DNA of 35,983 bases from Acidobacteriota bacterium (lineage in GTDB: Bacteria > Acidobacteriota > Terriglobia > Bryobacterales > Bryobacteraceae): assembly GCA_016213775.1 (NCBI GenBank), contig JACQZR010000151.1:1-35983 (forward strand), written 5' to 3'. The notes under the pieces were generated by a model that searched no databases, was not told where the DNA came from, and saw only the letters and a program-made list of their open reading frames with translations. Shown here in pieces: positions 1-7,284 of the stretch (the first letter of the stretch is position 1; every line of letters begins with the position of its first letter). A program made the position numbers and the translations under genes.

Positions 1-178
1 CGGACTGTCCTCATAGAAACGCTGGCACAACCCTTCCACAAAGAGGTCAAACTGATTGCTGTCCAACAGTTGGTTCAGGCGGTCGTAGAACGGGTGTGAG
101 CTTGTCGCGCGGATTTCCGTCGTGGTGAACCACAACCGTTGACTGCCGTTCGCGCCGTTTGCGGGTGCCCATTGCCAT
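1..178 (-). pseudogene. IS1182/IS5-type transposase, N-terminal part, apparently frameshifted
   Basis: Reading leftwards from an ATG at 178, the first dozen codons give MAMGTRKRRERQ, a typical basic start for this transposase group. The family-like continuation (RLWFTTTEIR, then HPFYDRLNQLL, then FDLFVEGLCQRFY) lies in a different frame, which is open from an ATG at 186. A one-base indel near 140-145 explains this best. The alternative is a start at 186 with a divergent N-terminus. The enzyme would catalyse cut-and-paste transposition with a DDE domain, which is out of view. Assignment rests on the HPFY-x-RLN and F-x-FVE-x-LC signatures. Confidence 0.5.
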
Positions 179-246
179 ACTTCCATTCTACGGCTGAAAC
201 ATTTCAGGCTCAATATGTTTTATGCTCGGGAGCCTGACTTTTACCA
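1..246 (-). mobile_element. End of an IS1182-like insertion sequence (cut by window edge)
   Basis: A transposase N-terminus on the minus strand (1-178) is followed by about 60 nt that do not belong to the gene next to it. The neighbouring exported-protein gene (425 downwards) loses its family-like sequence at about 246, so the element's end is placed there. The other end and any target-site duplication lie outside the window. The family is inferred from the transposase N-terminus alone, and the boundary is good to a few bases. Confidence 0.5.
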
Positions 247-425
247 CGGGCTGCTAGGGATCGGTTCGTTCCCGCCTGGCTGATCACTCTGCGGTATGCG
301 GCGATCGCGCCATTGAGATCCCCCTGGACCTCTTCCTTGTGCTGAGCTTCCCCAAGAAGTTTCTCCGCACCGGATTGCGCCAGCGCGTTGATGGTCAGAA
401 ACAGAATAGTGAATGTGTGTTTCAT
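210..425 (-). pseudogene. 5' fragment of an exported TPR-like protein, truncated by the insertion sequence
   Basis: The 71-residue frame starts with a signal peptide (MKHTFTILFLTINALAQS, cleavage after ALA). It continues with a helix pair (around residues 28-59, EVQGDLNGAIAAYRRVI) like the first repeat of acidobacterial exported repeat proteins, in which AAR is normally followed by another helix. After residue 60 the sequence becomes unrelated and stops 11 codons later, inside the presumed IS end. The reading frame is therefore the remaining 5' end of a longer gene. It lies 73 nt downstream of the response regulator on the same strand and may have been the last gene of that operon. The repeat-family assignment is from memory of similar proteins and is moderate. 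Confidence 0.5.
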
Positions 426-498
426 GGTAGGTCCAGCTTAAGGAGACACGGCATGGAGAAGCTTCAAGCGACGTTCAAGCCTGACGCCGATTTCCTCC

Positions 499-1170
499 TC
501 ATGGATCAAAGCGATAGCCCAGCCCCCGAAGACTGATGATATGGCGAGGATGCGCCGGATCGTCCTCGATCTTGGCGCGCAGATTGTTTACGTGCGTATA
601 GACTACACGATCCGTAAGGAACATCTCGGGTCCCCAAACTTTTTTTAGCAAGTCGTCAATAGACAGAATCTTTCCTGGTTCAGCCAGGAAAACCTTCAGC
701 ATTTTGAATTCACGCGCTGTCAGTTCGACCGGTTTGCCCTGCTTGTAGAAGCGGGCGCTCTCAGCGTCGAAGCGGCAATTCCCGAAACCGTGGCCGGCAA
801 CGCCCGGCGTGGCGCGCCGCAGTAAGGCACGTATGCGCGCGTGAAGCTCACCCGAGGCGAATGGCTTTGTCAAATAGTCATCCGCACCCACATCTAGGCC
901 GGTAATCCTCTCATTCTCCCGGCTGAGCGCTGTCAGCATCAGAATAGGAGTCCCGTTGCCCTCGCGCCGCAGCTCACGGCAAACGCTTAATCCGTCCCTC
1001 CCGGGCAGCATCACGTCCAGTAGAATCAGGTCCCATCCGCCGGCGCGGGCTGATTGAAGGCCGGCATCGCCGTCCGAAACAGCCTGAACCGAATAGCCCT
1101 CCGCTTCGAGGTCATCCTGTAGCCCCGCGGCGATCACCGGTTCATCTTCGACAATCAAAATGCGTTTCAT
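499..1170 (-). CDS. OmpR/PhoB-family response regulator
   Basis: A 223-residue cytoplasmic two-domain regulator. The receiver domain (1-118) has the acidic pair E8/D9, phosphoacceptor D52 in LILLDVMLPG, switch T80 and K102 in LTKPF. The C-terminal winged helix (about 128-222) has the RVVYTHVNNLRAKIE recognition helix and the GLGYRF wing typical of OmpR/PhoB. Its ATG overlaps the stop of the kinase gene by four bases (ATGA), so the two are translationally coupled and it is almost certainly the cognate partner. The target genes are unknown; a tandem 11-bp repeat upstream of the kinase (2967-2988) is a candidate autoregulatory site. Confidence 0.95.
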   Translation of the reverse strand: MKRILIVEDEPVIAAGLQDDLEAEGYSVQAVSDGDAGLQSARAGGWDLILLDVMLPGRDGLSVCRELRREGNGTPILMLTALSRENERITGLDVGADDYLTKPFASGELHARIRALLRRATPGVAGHGFGNCRFDAESARFYKQGKPVELTAREFKMLKVFLAEPGKILSIDDLLKKVWGPEMFLTDRVVYTHVNNLRAKIEDDPAHPRHIISLRGLGYRFDP

Positions 1171-2930
1171 GAAGCGACCTCGAAATGTAATGTAAAAGCG
1201 CTGCCTTCTCCCGGCTGGCTTTCGAGGCTGACGCGGCCGCCGTGCGCGCGTGTAATCCGTTGCACCAAGGCAAGGCCGATGCCCGCGCCTTTCACCTTCT
1301 TCGACATCGCACCGGGGACGCGATAGAACCTGTCGAAGATCCTGGACTGCTCGGAAGGCGCGATACCCACCCCACGGTCACGGACGGTGATCGCGACGGC
1401 TCCATTGGCGCAGGATGCCTCCAGCCAGACGACGCTTGATTCCGGCGAATACTTCACCGCGTTGTCCAGAAGGTTCTGTACCGCCGTAGCGAGCGTTACG
1501 CGGTCGGCGCGAATGAGCGGGAGCGATGCGGGTATGTTCAACTCCAAAGACACTCTCTCATGACGGAACCCCTCCGCAATCTCGGTCAGCAACGCCTGCG
1601 GATCGAGTAGCTCAAAGGAGTACGCCTTCTTCTCCGATTCCAGCCGCGAGAAATCCAGCAGGTTCTCCACCAGGCGTGTCAGGCGTGCGCATTCCCCCGC
1701 CATCATGCCGTAGTACTCCCGCTTCCGATCCTCCGAACCGACACGCCCACGCTCGAGAAGGTCCACTAACTGGCGCAGGCCGGTCAGCGGCGAGCGAAAT
1801 TCATGGGAGACGGTGGCTACGAATTCCGCTTGCTGCCGAGCAGTCTCCATCTCATGGCGTACGGCTTTGAACAGGAAGTGAGCACCGAAGGCGATCAGCC
1901 CGAGCATCAGCGCAAGCATAGCCTCAAACCATCGTCTCTGCCGGTCGAAAGCGGCAAGCTGCGGCGGGGCGGAAGTATCCATTCGAATTCCCCAGCCGCG
2001 AGCAAAACTGCGCGGACGAATTGCATCTGCTTCGCCGGTCAGGCCAAAATTCAGCCGTGGGAGCGCCACGCGCGGCCAGATGGACGCGAGCACAGCCTGT
2101 TGAGAAAGGATTACGGCGCGCACACCGGAGGGGGAGTTGCGCCACCAGGCGAAGGATCCGTCAGGGAGCGTGGCCCGCGGAGATTCGACGAACGTGGCGA
2201 CGGTGTCAGCAAGGCGCGTCTTTGCGGCCACTGGTCGCGACTCCGCGTGAGCCGCCTTGCGTAGTTCGGAATCGTAGTATCGAAACAGCGTACGGTGCAT
2301 CGGCCAACGGCCATCCTCCAACTCCTTCAGAAGCGCCAGATCCGGAGAGGTCTCGTATCGCGCGATGAAATGCGACGGCAACTGACCGAGCCGTGTGTCG
2401 GGAAGCCCTAGTAGGTTGCGCCAGGCAGCTTCGGCCTCATGCCCGCGATTCATCTTTCGCAACAGACGGGCTTGAAGAAACATCGACCATTGCGGAGCAC
2501 CGGATGAAGCGCGATAAGCCGCCAGCGCCTTCTCATAGGCCTGATCTCGCAATTCGCAGTGCTGCGCGGCGTCAAGATCGGCAGGTGGCGCTACAGCGTG
2601 CACAGGTCCTGGGTTATAGGAAAGCGCCGCTGCGGGCGCCCACGAGACAGCCTCCGGAGCGGCCTCCACCACCACCATCGGAACCCTCGAAACCTCGGCC
2701 GTCTGGGAAGCTTGCGTCCAGGGCTGGTCCAGTACCCGCAGCAGATCCTCTATCTCCAAATCGAGGTTGGCTGCCGATCGGATGGCCGAAAGCCGCAACT
2801 CGTCGTGGAACTGCTGGGCGGCGCGAGCCCGTTCCTGCTGCAACCCCCTCAAAGCTACCAACGTGAGGATTGCAGCCGGTAAAACAATCGTGAATGTGAA
2901 GAGCAGTGAAAGTGTCCAGCCGCGAGACAT
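1167..2930 (-). CDS. Membrane sensor histidine kinase
   Basis: A 587-residue sensor kinase for the downstream response regulator. Membrane segments lie at about 8-28 and 336-356, with a roughly 300-residue extracytoplasmic sensing region between them that I do not recognise. The HisKA helix carries the phosphorylated H376 in ATVSHEFRSPL. The HATPase_c domain has the N box (NLLDNAVKYS, around 486-495), the G1 box (DRGVGI, 518-523) and the G2 box (GAGIGLAL, 548-555). All catalytic motifs are intact. It is the first gene of a two-gene operon with a 4-bp overlap. No strong Shine-Dalgarno sequence precedes the ATG at 2930. The ligand is unknown. Confidence 0.93.
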   Translation of the reverse strand: MSRGWTLSLLFTFTIVLPAAILTLVALRGLQQERARAAQQFHDELRLSAIRSAANLDLEIEDLLRVLDQPWTQASQTAEVSRVPMVVVEAAPEAVSWAPAAALSYNPGPVHAVAPPADLDAAQHCELRDQAYEKALAAYRASSGAPQWSMFLQARLLRKMNRGHEAEAAWRNLLGLPDTRLGQLPSHFIARYETSPDLALLKELEDGRWPMHRTLFRYYDSELRKAAHAESRPVAAKTRLADTVATFVESPRATLPDGSFAWWRNSPSGVRAVILSQQAVLASIWPRVALPRLNFGLTGEADAIRPRSFARGWGIRMDTSAPPQLAAFDRQRRWFEAMLALMLGLIAFGAHFLFKAVRHEMETARQQAEFVATVSHEFRSPLTGLRQLVDLLERGRVGSEDRKREYYGMMAGECARLTRLVENLLDFSRLESEKKAYSFELLDPQALLTEIAEGFRHERVSLELNIPASLPLIRADRVTLATAVQNLLDNAVKYSPESSVVWLEASCANGAVAITVRDRGVGIAPSEQSRIFDRFYRVPGAMSKKVKGAGIGLALVQRITRAHGGRVSLESQPGEGSAFTLHFEVAS

Positions 2931-2966
2931 TGGTTATCAGAATGCCACATTACCAGCAGACCGGAC

Positions 2967-2988
2967 GTTCAGGTTTCGTTCAGATTTC
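2967..2988. promoter_or_regulatory. Tandem 11-bp direct repeat, candidate response-regulator box
   Basis: Two adjacent 11-mers, GTTCAGGTTTC and GTTCAGATTTC, differ at one base. They sit 37 bp upstream of the kinase start and 30 bp before the divergent gene. OmpR/PhoB-family dimers bind head-to-tail sites with an 11-bp period, so this is a plausible site for the regulator encoded here. Binding is inferred. Confidence 0.4.
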
Positions 2989-3017
2989 TGAGCACGTTTG
3001 TCCGCCATGTTAGCCTG

Positions 3018-3605
3018 ATGTTGTCCCCTGTGCCGATCCTCCTCCTGCTCCTGGCAATCACGCCCCTCCGCGCCACCGGCGTCGAGGTGCAGATCCAGTA
3101 TTCCGTCCTCCAAAAAGCCCTCGCCCAGCAGGCCTTCCCTCAGAGCGGACGCATGTACGTCAAAGGCTCGCAGGACAACAAGTGCAACTTCGCCTACCTG
3201 GAGAATCCCACCGTCGGCGGCATGGAAGGCCACCTCGAAATCAAGGCCCGGTTCACCGGTAAAAGCGCCACCAGCCTTTTCGGATTCTGCCTCGGTCCCG
3301 GTGACACCTTCGACCTCCGCATCATCGCCGTCCCGCAATTTCACAACGGCATGATCCGGCTCGATTCCGTCGAGGTGGAAACCGCCAAGGACGGCTTCTA
3401 CACCAAACGTGTCAGAGAATCGATCCAGGAGAAACTGGCGAAGAAGTTTGAGTACAACGTGACGGAGGATGCAAAGAGGATTCTAGAGAGGAAACTGCCT
3501 GGAGAGACATTTCAACAGCAACTGAGAGACTTTAAGGTTTCGAGCATCCGGGCAACCGCGGAGGCTCTCATCCTCCAACTCGAATTCACGCTGATCGTCA
3601 GATAG
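3018..3605 (+). CDS. Exported protein of unknown function
   Basis: A 195-residue protein with an N-terminal signal peptide (hydrophobic LLLLLAITPL, cleavage near residue 20-22). The mature part is mixed alpha/beta with two Cys (in DNKCNF and GFCLG) that could form a disulphide once exported. It has amphipathic helices at about 130-165 and a C-terminal beta strand (LILQLEFTLIV). An in-frame stop just upstream rules out the ATG at 3007. There is no obvious Shine-Dalgarno sequence. It is divergent from the two-component operon and converges on the anti-sigma gene with 3 nt between stops. I do not recognise the family. Confidence 0.7.
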   Translation: MLSPVPILLLLLAITPLRATGVEVQIQYSVLQKALAQQAFPQSGRMYVKGSQDNKCNFAYLENPTVGGMEGHLEIKARFTGKSATSLFGFCLGPGDTFDLRIIAVPQFHNGMIRLDSVEVETAKDGFYTKRVRESIQEKLAKKFEYNVTEDAKRILERKLPGETFQQQLRDFKVSSIRATAEALILQLEFTLIVR

Positions 3606-3608
3606 AGG

Positions 3609-3872
3609 TCAGTGCGAGCACTTGCCCCCACCCGCCGCGATCCGCTTCTGCAACGCCGCCATCAGGCGGCTCTGGATATCAGCGGGCACCTCCTGCGGCT
3701 CCATGCCCTTGTAGACTTTCAACGTCTTCTTGCAGGTGTCCATCACAACCCAGCAATTGGGACATTCGCTGATGTGGCGCTGAATTTCCTGGCGCATTTG
3801 CGGATCGCAGGTCTCATCGAGAAAGTCGTTGAGTTCCCGCAAAAAGTCCTTACAGGTAAGCAAAGAGATCAT
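3609..3872 (-). CDS. Zinc-finger anti-sigma factor (ZAS domain)
   Basis: An 87-residue protein with the ZAS signature: H33-x3-C37-x2-C40 (RHISECPNC), and an upstream C7 (LTCKDF) that can complete the zinc site. Such proteins bind and hold the ECF sigma factor encoded beside them, often releasing it on redox or envelope stress. No membrane segment follows, so this one appears to be cytoplasmic. The C-terminus ends in GGGKCSH, a second possible metal or thiol site. Its start lies 23 bp inside the sigma-factor gene, indicating coupled translation and a cognate pair. Confidence 0.85.
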   Translation of the reverse strand: MISLLTCKDFLRELNDFLDETCDPQMRQEIQRHISECPNCWVVMDTCKKTLKVYKGMEPQEVPADIQSRLMAALQKRIAAGGGKCSH

Positions 3873-4521
3873 CCCCCTTCTTCTTAAACATTCGCGTCAG
3901 CCGCTCTCGCAGGTCGAGGCGGGCACGCAGGAGGCGGCTCTTCACCGCCGGGATAGACAGATTCAACAGGGAAGCAGTCTCCTCGGTGGAGAGCTCTTCA
4001 ACATCGCGCAGCAAAAACACAGTACGAAACGACGGCTTCAGGTTCTGGATCGCATCGTCAAGAAGCGACCGGAGCTCTTCCTGCGAGTAGCGCTGCTCCG
4101 GATCCCCTTCCCATACGGCAATCTCACGCACGATCGGCTCATCGCCGTTATCGCCCGGATCGTCGAGCGAAACAGTCTTGTCGCCCTTGCGCTTGCGCAG
4201 TTTCATGAGGGCTTCGTTCACCGTGATGCGCACCAGCCAAGTGTAGAATTTCGAATTGCCCTGGAAGCTGTCCAGGTGTTCGTACGCCTTCATGAACGAG
4301 TCCTGCAACACATCCTCGGCATCCTCGTCTGACTGCGTGATTCGCTTGGCAAGCCGGTAGATCTTGCGCTCGTATTGAGTGATCAGTTGGGAGAATGCGG
4401 ACACGTCTCCCCCCTGAGCCTTGGCCACAAGCGCGGATTCATCGAATACAGGAGTATCGGCTGTTTCCATTTCAGTGTTGGGCTGGGTAACGGGCGTTTC
4501 TATCTCCAATATAGCAGCCAT
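3850..4521 (-). CDS. ECF (sigma-24-like) RNA polymerase sigma factor
   Basis: A 223-residue ECF sigma factor. Region 2 (about 36-105) has the ERKIYRLAKRITQSDEDAEDVLQ core-binding helix and the TWLVRITVNEALMKLRKRK melting segment. An acidic linker follows (DDPGDNGDEP). Region 4 (about 155-210) has the LKPSFRTVFLLRDVEELS helix and the IPAVKSRLLRARL -35 recognition helix. I chose the ATG at 4521 (MAAILEIETP), not the longer frame from 4650, because the extra 43 residues run back into the preceding gene and do not look like a sigma N-terminus. It overlaps the anti-sigma gene at its 3' end. Confidence 0.92.
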   Translation of the reverse strand: MAAILEIETPVTQPNTEMETADTPVFDESALVAKAQGGDVSAFSQLITQYERKIYRLAKRITQSDEDAEDVLQDSFMKAYEHLDSFQGNSKFYTWLVRITVNEALMKLRKRKGDKTVSLDDPGDNGDEPIVREIAVWEGDPEQRYSQEELRSLLDDAIQNLKPSFRTVFLLRDVEELSTEETASLLNLSIPAVKSRLLRARLDLRERLTRMFKKKGDDLFAYL

Positions 4522-4568
4522 AAGCCGATTTCCACTCTCATAAGGATGTAACGAGGCGGCGGAAAGTC

Positions 4569-6899
4569 TCACATTTTGTTGCGCACCAGCCACACTTCGC
4601 TCACTTGTGCACCGCGCCCCGCTCCACCCAATCCCGGCGGACGCGTCCATTCCAACTCCAGCGTTCCGCCCCTGGTAGCTTCCGCCGGCACATCGAACTC
4701 CACCGGAGCAATCGGCGCCGGCTTCCTGATGTAGTCGTGAATCTGCTGCGACCCGTTCGCCACCAGCTTGATCGGAATCCCCGGCTGATCCCCCGCGTAC
4801 ACCACCCGCAGTCTGTACCTCGCCTTGGGATCGAGATCCGTGTATCGCATCCGCACCTTGCCGTCGTACATCGTTTCAGCGTGGTTGTACCACGACGTGC
4901 GCCAGCCATCTTGTGGCGTGCGGCTGCCAAAGCCCATCAGTGCCGACCGCAGGAAATCCGGGTCTTTCTCGAACCCGTCGCCAATCACCAGGTGCGGCTG
5001 AGCGAGCATGTTGCCGAGGTCATCATAGAATCCGCCCGGCCCGGGATTGGTCCAATTAACGATCTCATCGAGCATCTTCAACCGGTCGGTTTCATTGCTC
5101 GCAGCGCGGATGCCGGCAAACCGGCCCTTCAGCCAGAACCGGTTATTAAGCGAGTAGTCCACCCCGTCCAGATTCGCGCCGCGCCGGATCGCGATCGCCC
5201 GATATTTGGAGACGCTCAACTGCATCCGGATGCTCTGGAATAAAGCCTCCGCCAATTCGAACACACGCTGGCGCAATTCGCGCACGTTGGCGGGCAGCAT
5301 GTCGGCATCCAGTACGCGCTCCGCCGCCTCCATTGCGCTCAGCGACCCGCGCATCTGCGCCTGTACCAGCTCACCCATCGCCTGTTGTTCCTGCGCCGTC
5401 TCCACCAACAACCGCGCCCGTAGAAACGCATCATAGTAGGCCCGGTACAGGGCTTGTTGAAAACGCCAGTTCAAGCGCAGTTGCGGAGTGGCGGTGCGTT
5501 CCATCTCGCGAAACTGCCCGAGCGTAGTCTCCACCCCCCCATTGCCGGTGAGCGGACCAATCCAGTTGCGCTCCAGCGCGAGCAACCCTTGCGCCATCGG
5601 ATCTGCAAGGTGATGGCCAAAGAAGAAGCGGCTGTACTCCAACAGAATCCCCTTCACGTTGGCATCAGGATCCCAGCCGAGCCCGCTCCACACGAACTTG
5701 TTCACATCGTCGTTGCACCCTTCCGAATAGGTGACAAACCCATTCGTGTACTTGTTATAGGTGCGGAAGATCACAGCCTCGCCAAGTGGACGCGGATTAA
5801 TTCCCTCGCGGCCCTCGGTGGATGCGTACGCCCAATCCCAGCTCTGCGCCGGAAACTGCGCATGCAGACTGTGCGTGATGTCGGGGTAGAACCGGATCGG
5901 ATACCGCTTGGGTATCCGGTTGCGCATATACGGTAGCGGATACATGTTCTGCGGCCCGAAAACAATGCCTGAGAGCCACTTCGGCTCGCCCTGCATGATG
6001 CCGAAGAACTCCTCCATCCACTCTTTGGAGAAGCTCTGCGGAGACATCCACATCTGCGCCTTCGGATGATACTTGTGCAGCAGTTGCGTCTGCTTCTCAA
6101 GCAAAGCCATCAGGTATTTCGGCTGCGTGTGTCCGGGATCGCCGCCGGGCACAAAAATCACATCGATGCGAGGCAGCCGCCGGTAAACTTCCTCCCATTC
6201 CTTCAACGCGAACTCCACGGTCTTCGGATCGCTATAATCCTTGTCCATCGCCGGGTACCAGATGGAAACATCCACCGCGTACTCATCCGCGATACGCGAC
6301 ATCTCCTCCCTCATTTCGATCTTGGGTAGAGGGAAGTGCGGGCTGTCGTCGTCATCATCAGACCGCGGTGGAATCAGCTCAATCGTGTTGTTGCCAAAGA
6401 TCGCCAGCTCGCGAATGTACTGGTCCCACATCGGCACACTCCAGGCATCGTAGGAGTTGGTCTTCGGACGGTAGCCGAGCTGATGTCCGCGCACTTGCGT
6501 CTTCGGCGCCGTGCGCACGGACATCTCATCGAGTTCCAGTTTCTGCCGCTCCATGCGGAACTGCCGCAGCAGATACCCCGCGCCAAAAACGAGTCCGCGG
6601 TCATCGTTGCCGGTCACAGTCGCCACTGCCCGTCCGCCTTGCGCCGACGTGGCAACGGAGAATCCCTCCGCCACGCCGGAGCCTTTGGCCAGCACGATGG
6701 CGGCACGGGTCGCCGCCGCCTGCGTCACTACCTTCAGCCGTAATTGCGTTCGTTTTTCGATTTCCTCGGCGATCATCGTGGCGGTCTTCTTCGCACGCGC
6801 CGGCGGGTTCTCACCCGTCACAATCACCGCATTCCGGAAGTCGAGAGCATAGCAGGAAAGAGCAAAGAGGAAGAGAAGGAGGACTCGTTGGGATGACAT
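4569..6899 (-). CDS. Exported glycoside-hydrolase-like protein (alpha-glucuronidase/hexosaminidase type fold)
   Basis: A 776-residue protein with a signal peptide (residues 1-18, LLLFLFALSCYA). An N-terminal alpha/beta domain (about 20-130) resembles the accessory domain ahead of GH20, GH67 and GH84 barrels. A TIM-barrel-like region follows (about 135-430), with RGHQLGYRPK, NNTIELIPP, FVPGGDPGH and YSEGCNDD. After it come a helical region (about 440-600) and a C-terminal beta-sandwich (about 640-776) that could bind carbohydrate. I cannot fix the catalytic residues, so substrate and exact GH family stay open. The protein should act outside the cytoplasmic membrane on glycans. A TATAAT lies so close to the ATG that the transcript would be nearly leaderless. 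Confidence 0.75.
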   Translation of the reverse strand: MSSQRVLLLFLFALSCYALDFRNAVIVTGENPPARAKKTATMIAEEIEKRTQLRLKVVTQAAATRAAIVLAKGSGVAEGFSVATSAQGGRAVATVTGNDDRGLVFGAGYLLRQFRMERQKLELDEMSVRTAPKTQVRGHQLGYRPKTNSYDAWSVPMWDQYIRELAIFGNNTIELIPPRSDDDDDSPHFPLPKIEMREEMSRIADEYAVDVSIWYPAMDKDYSDPKTVEFALKEWEEVYRRLPRIDVIFVPGGDPGHTQPKYLMALLEKQTQLLHKYHPKAQMWMSPQSFSKEWMEEFFGIMQGEPKWLSGIVFGPQNMYPLPYMRNRIPKRYPIRFYPDITHSLHAQFPAQSWDWAYASTEGREGINPRPLGEAVIFRTYNKYTNGFVTYSEGCNDDVNKFVWSGLGWDPDANVKGILLEYSRFFFGHHLADPMAQGLLALERNWIGPLTGNGGVETTLGQFREMERTATPQLRLNWRFQQALYRAYYDAFLRARLLVETAQEQQAMGELVQAQMRGSLSAMEAAERVLDADMLPANVRELRQRVFELAEALFQSIRMQLSVSKYRAIAIRRGANLDGVDYSLNNRFWLKGRFAGIRAASNETDRLKMLDEIVNWTNPGPGGFYDDLGNMLAQPHLVIGDGFEKDPDFLRSALMGFGSRTPQDGWRTSWYNHAETMYDGKVRMRYTDLDPKARYRLRVVYAGDQPGIPIKLVANGSQQIHDYIRKPAPIAPVEFDVPAEATRGGTLELEWTRPPGLGGAGRGAQVSEVWLVRNKM

Positions 6900-6910
6900 G
6901 TCAATTGTGA

Positions 6911-6951
6911 ATTATATCCGAGCCGCCACTCTTCGCCCCAAGGGATATAAT
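6911..6951. promoter_or_regulatory. Symmetrical divergent promoter region
   Basis: ATTATATCC (6911-6919) and GGATATAAT (6943-6951) form a perfect 9-bp inverted repeat with 23 bp between. Each arm holds a consensus TATAAT -10 box, one facing the glycoside-hydrolase-like gene and one facing the small exported protein gene. No good -35 hexamer is seen on either side, so activators may be needed. Confidence 0.45.
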
Positions 6952-6972
6952 GAGGTCGGAACAGGAGCCACC

Positions 6973-7281
6973 ATGCTGAGAATCTTCCTGGTTTCGTTCG
7001 CTGCGGCGCTGACACTTCTCGCCCAGAGTCAGATCCAAAAAGAGTTCCCGAAGATCTCCGAAGAGCGTATGCAGCGCTTACGCAAAGAGCTGGCACCAAG
7101 AACCACTACCACCGTTCCGCATGCCAGAGTCTGCTCCATCCCGCTGATCGAAGTCCCAGCAGCGAAGACCGATGAGAGGATGGTGCTCCCGCGCGGCAAA
7201 TACGAGTCGAAGATGCCGCTGGTGAACGCCCCCGCCCCCGCCTGTTCCAAGCAATGGATGCAATCGCGCGAATCGAAGTAG
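6973..7281 (+). CDS. Small exported protein of unknown function
   Basis: A 102-residue protein with a signal peptide (FLVSFAAALTLLAQS, cleavage near residue 19). A basic, proline-rich mature part follows, with two Cys (ARVCSIPLIE and PAPACSK). The ATG at 6973 is preceded by AGGAG with 5-nt spacing; a longer frame from 6898 would overlap the -10 box and lacks a ribosome binding site. The TATAAT at 6946-6951 would put transcription start around 6958. Short exported proteins of this composition are common in Acidobacteriota, but I know no function. Its stop lies 3 nt from the convergent isomerase gene. Confidence 0.6.
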   Translation: MLRIFLVSFAAALTLLAQSQIQKEFPKISEERMQRLRKELAPRTTTTVPHARVCSIPLIEVPAAKTDERMVLPRGKYESKMPLVNAPAPACSKQWMQSRESK

Positions 7282-7284
7282 GAT

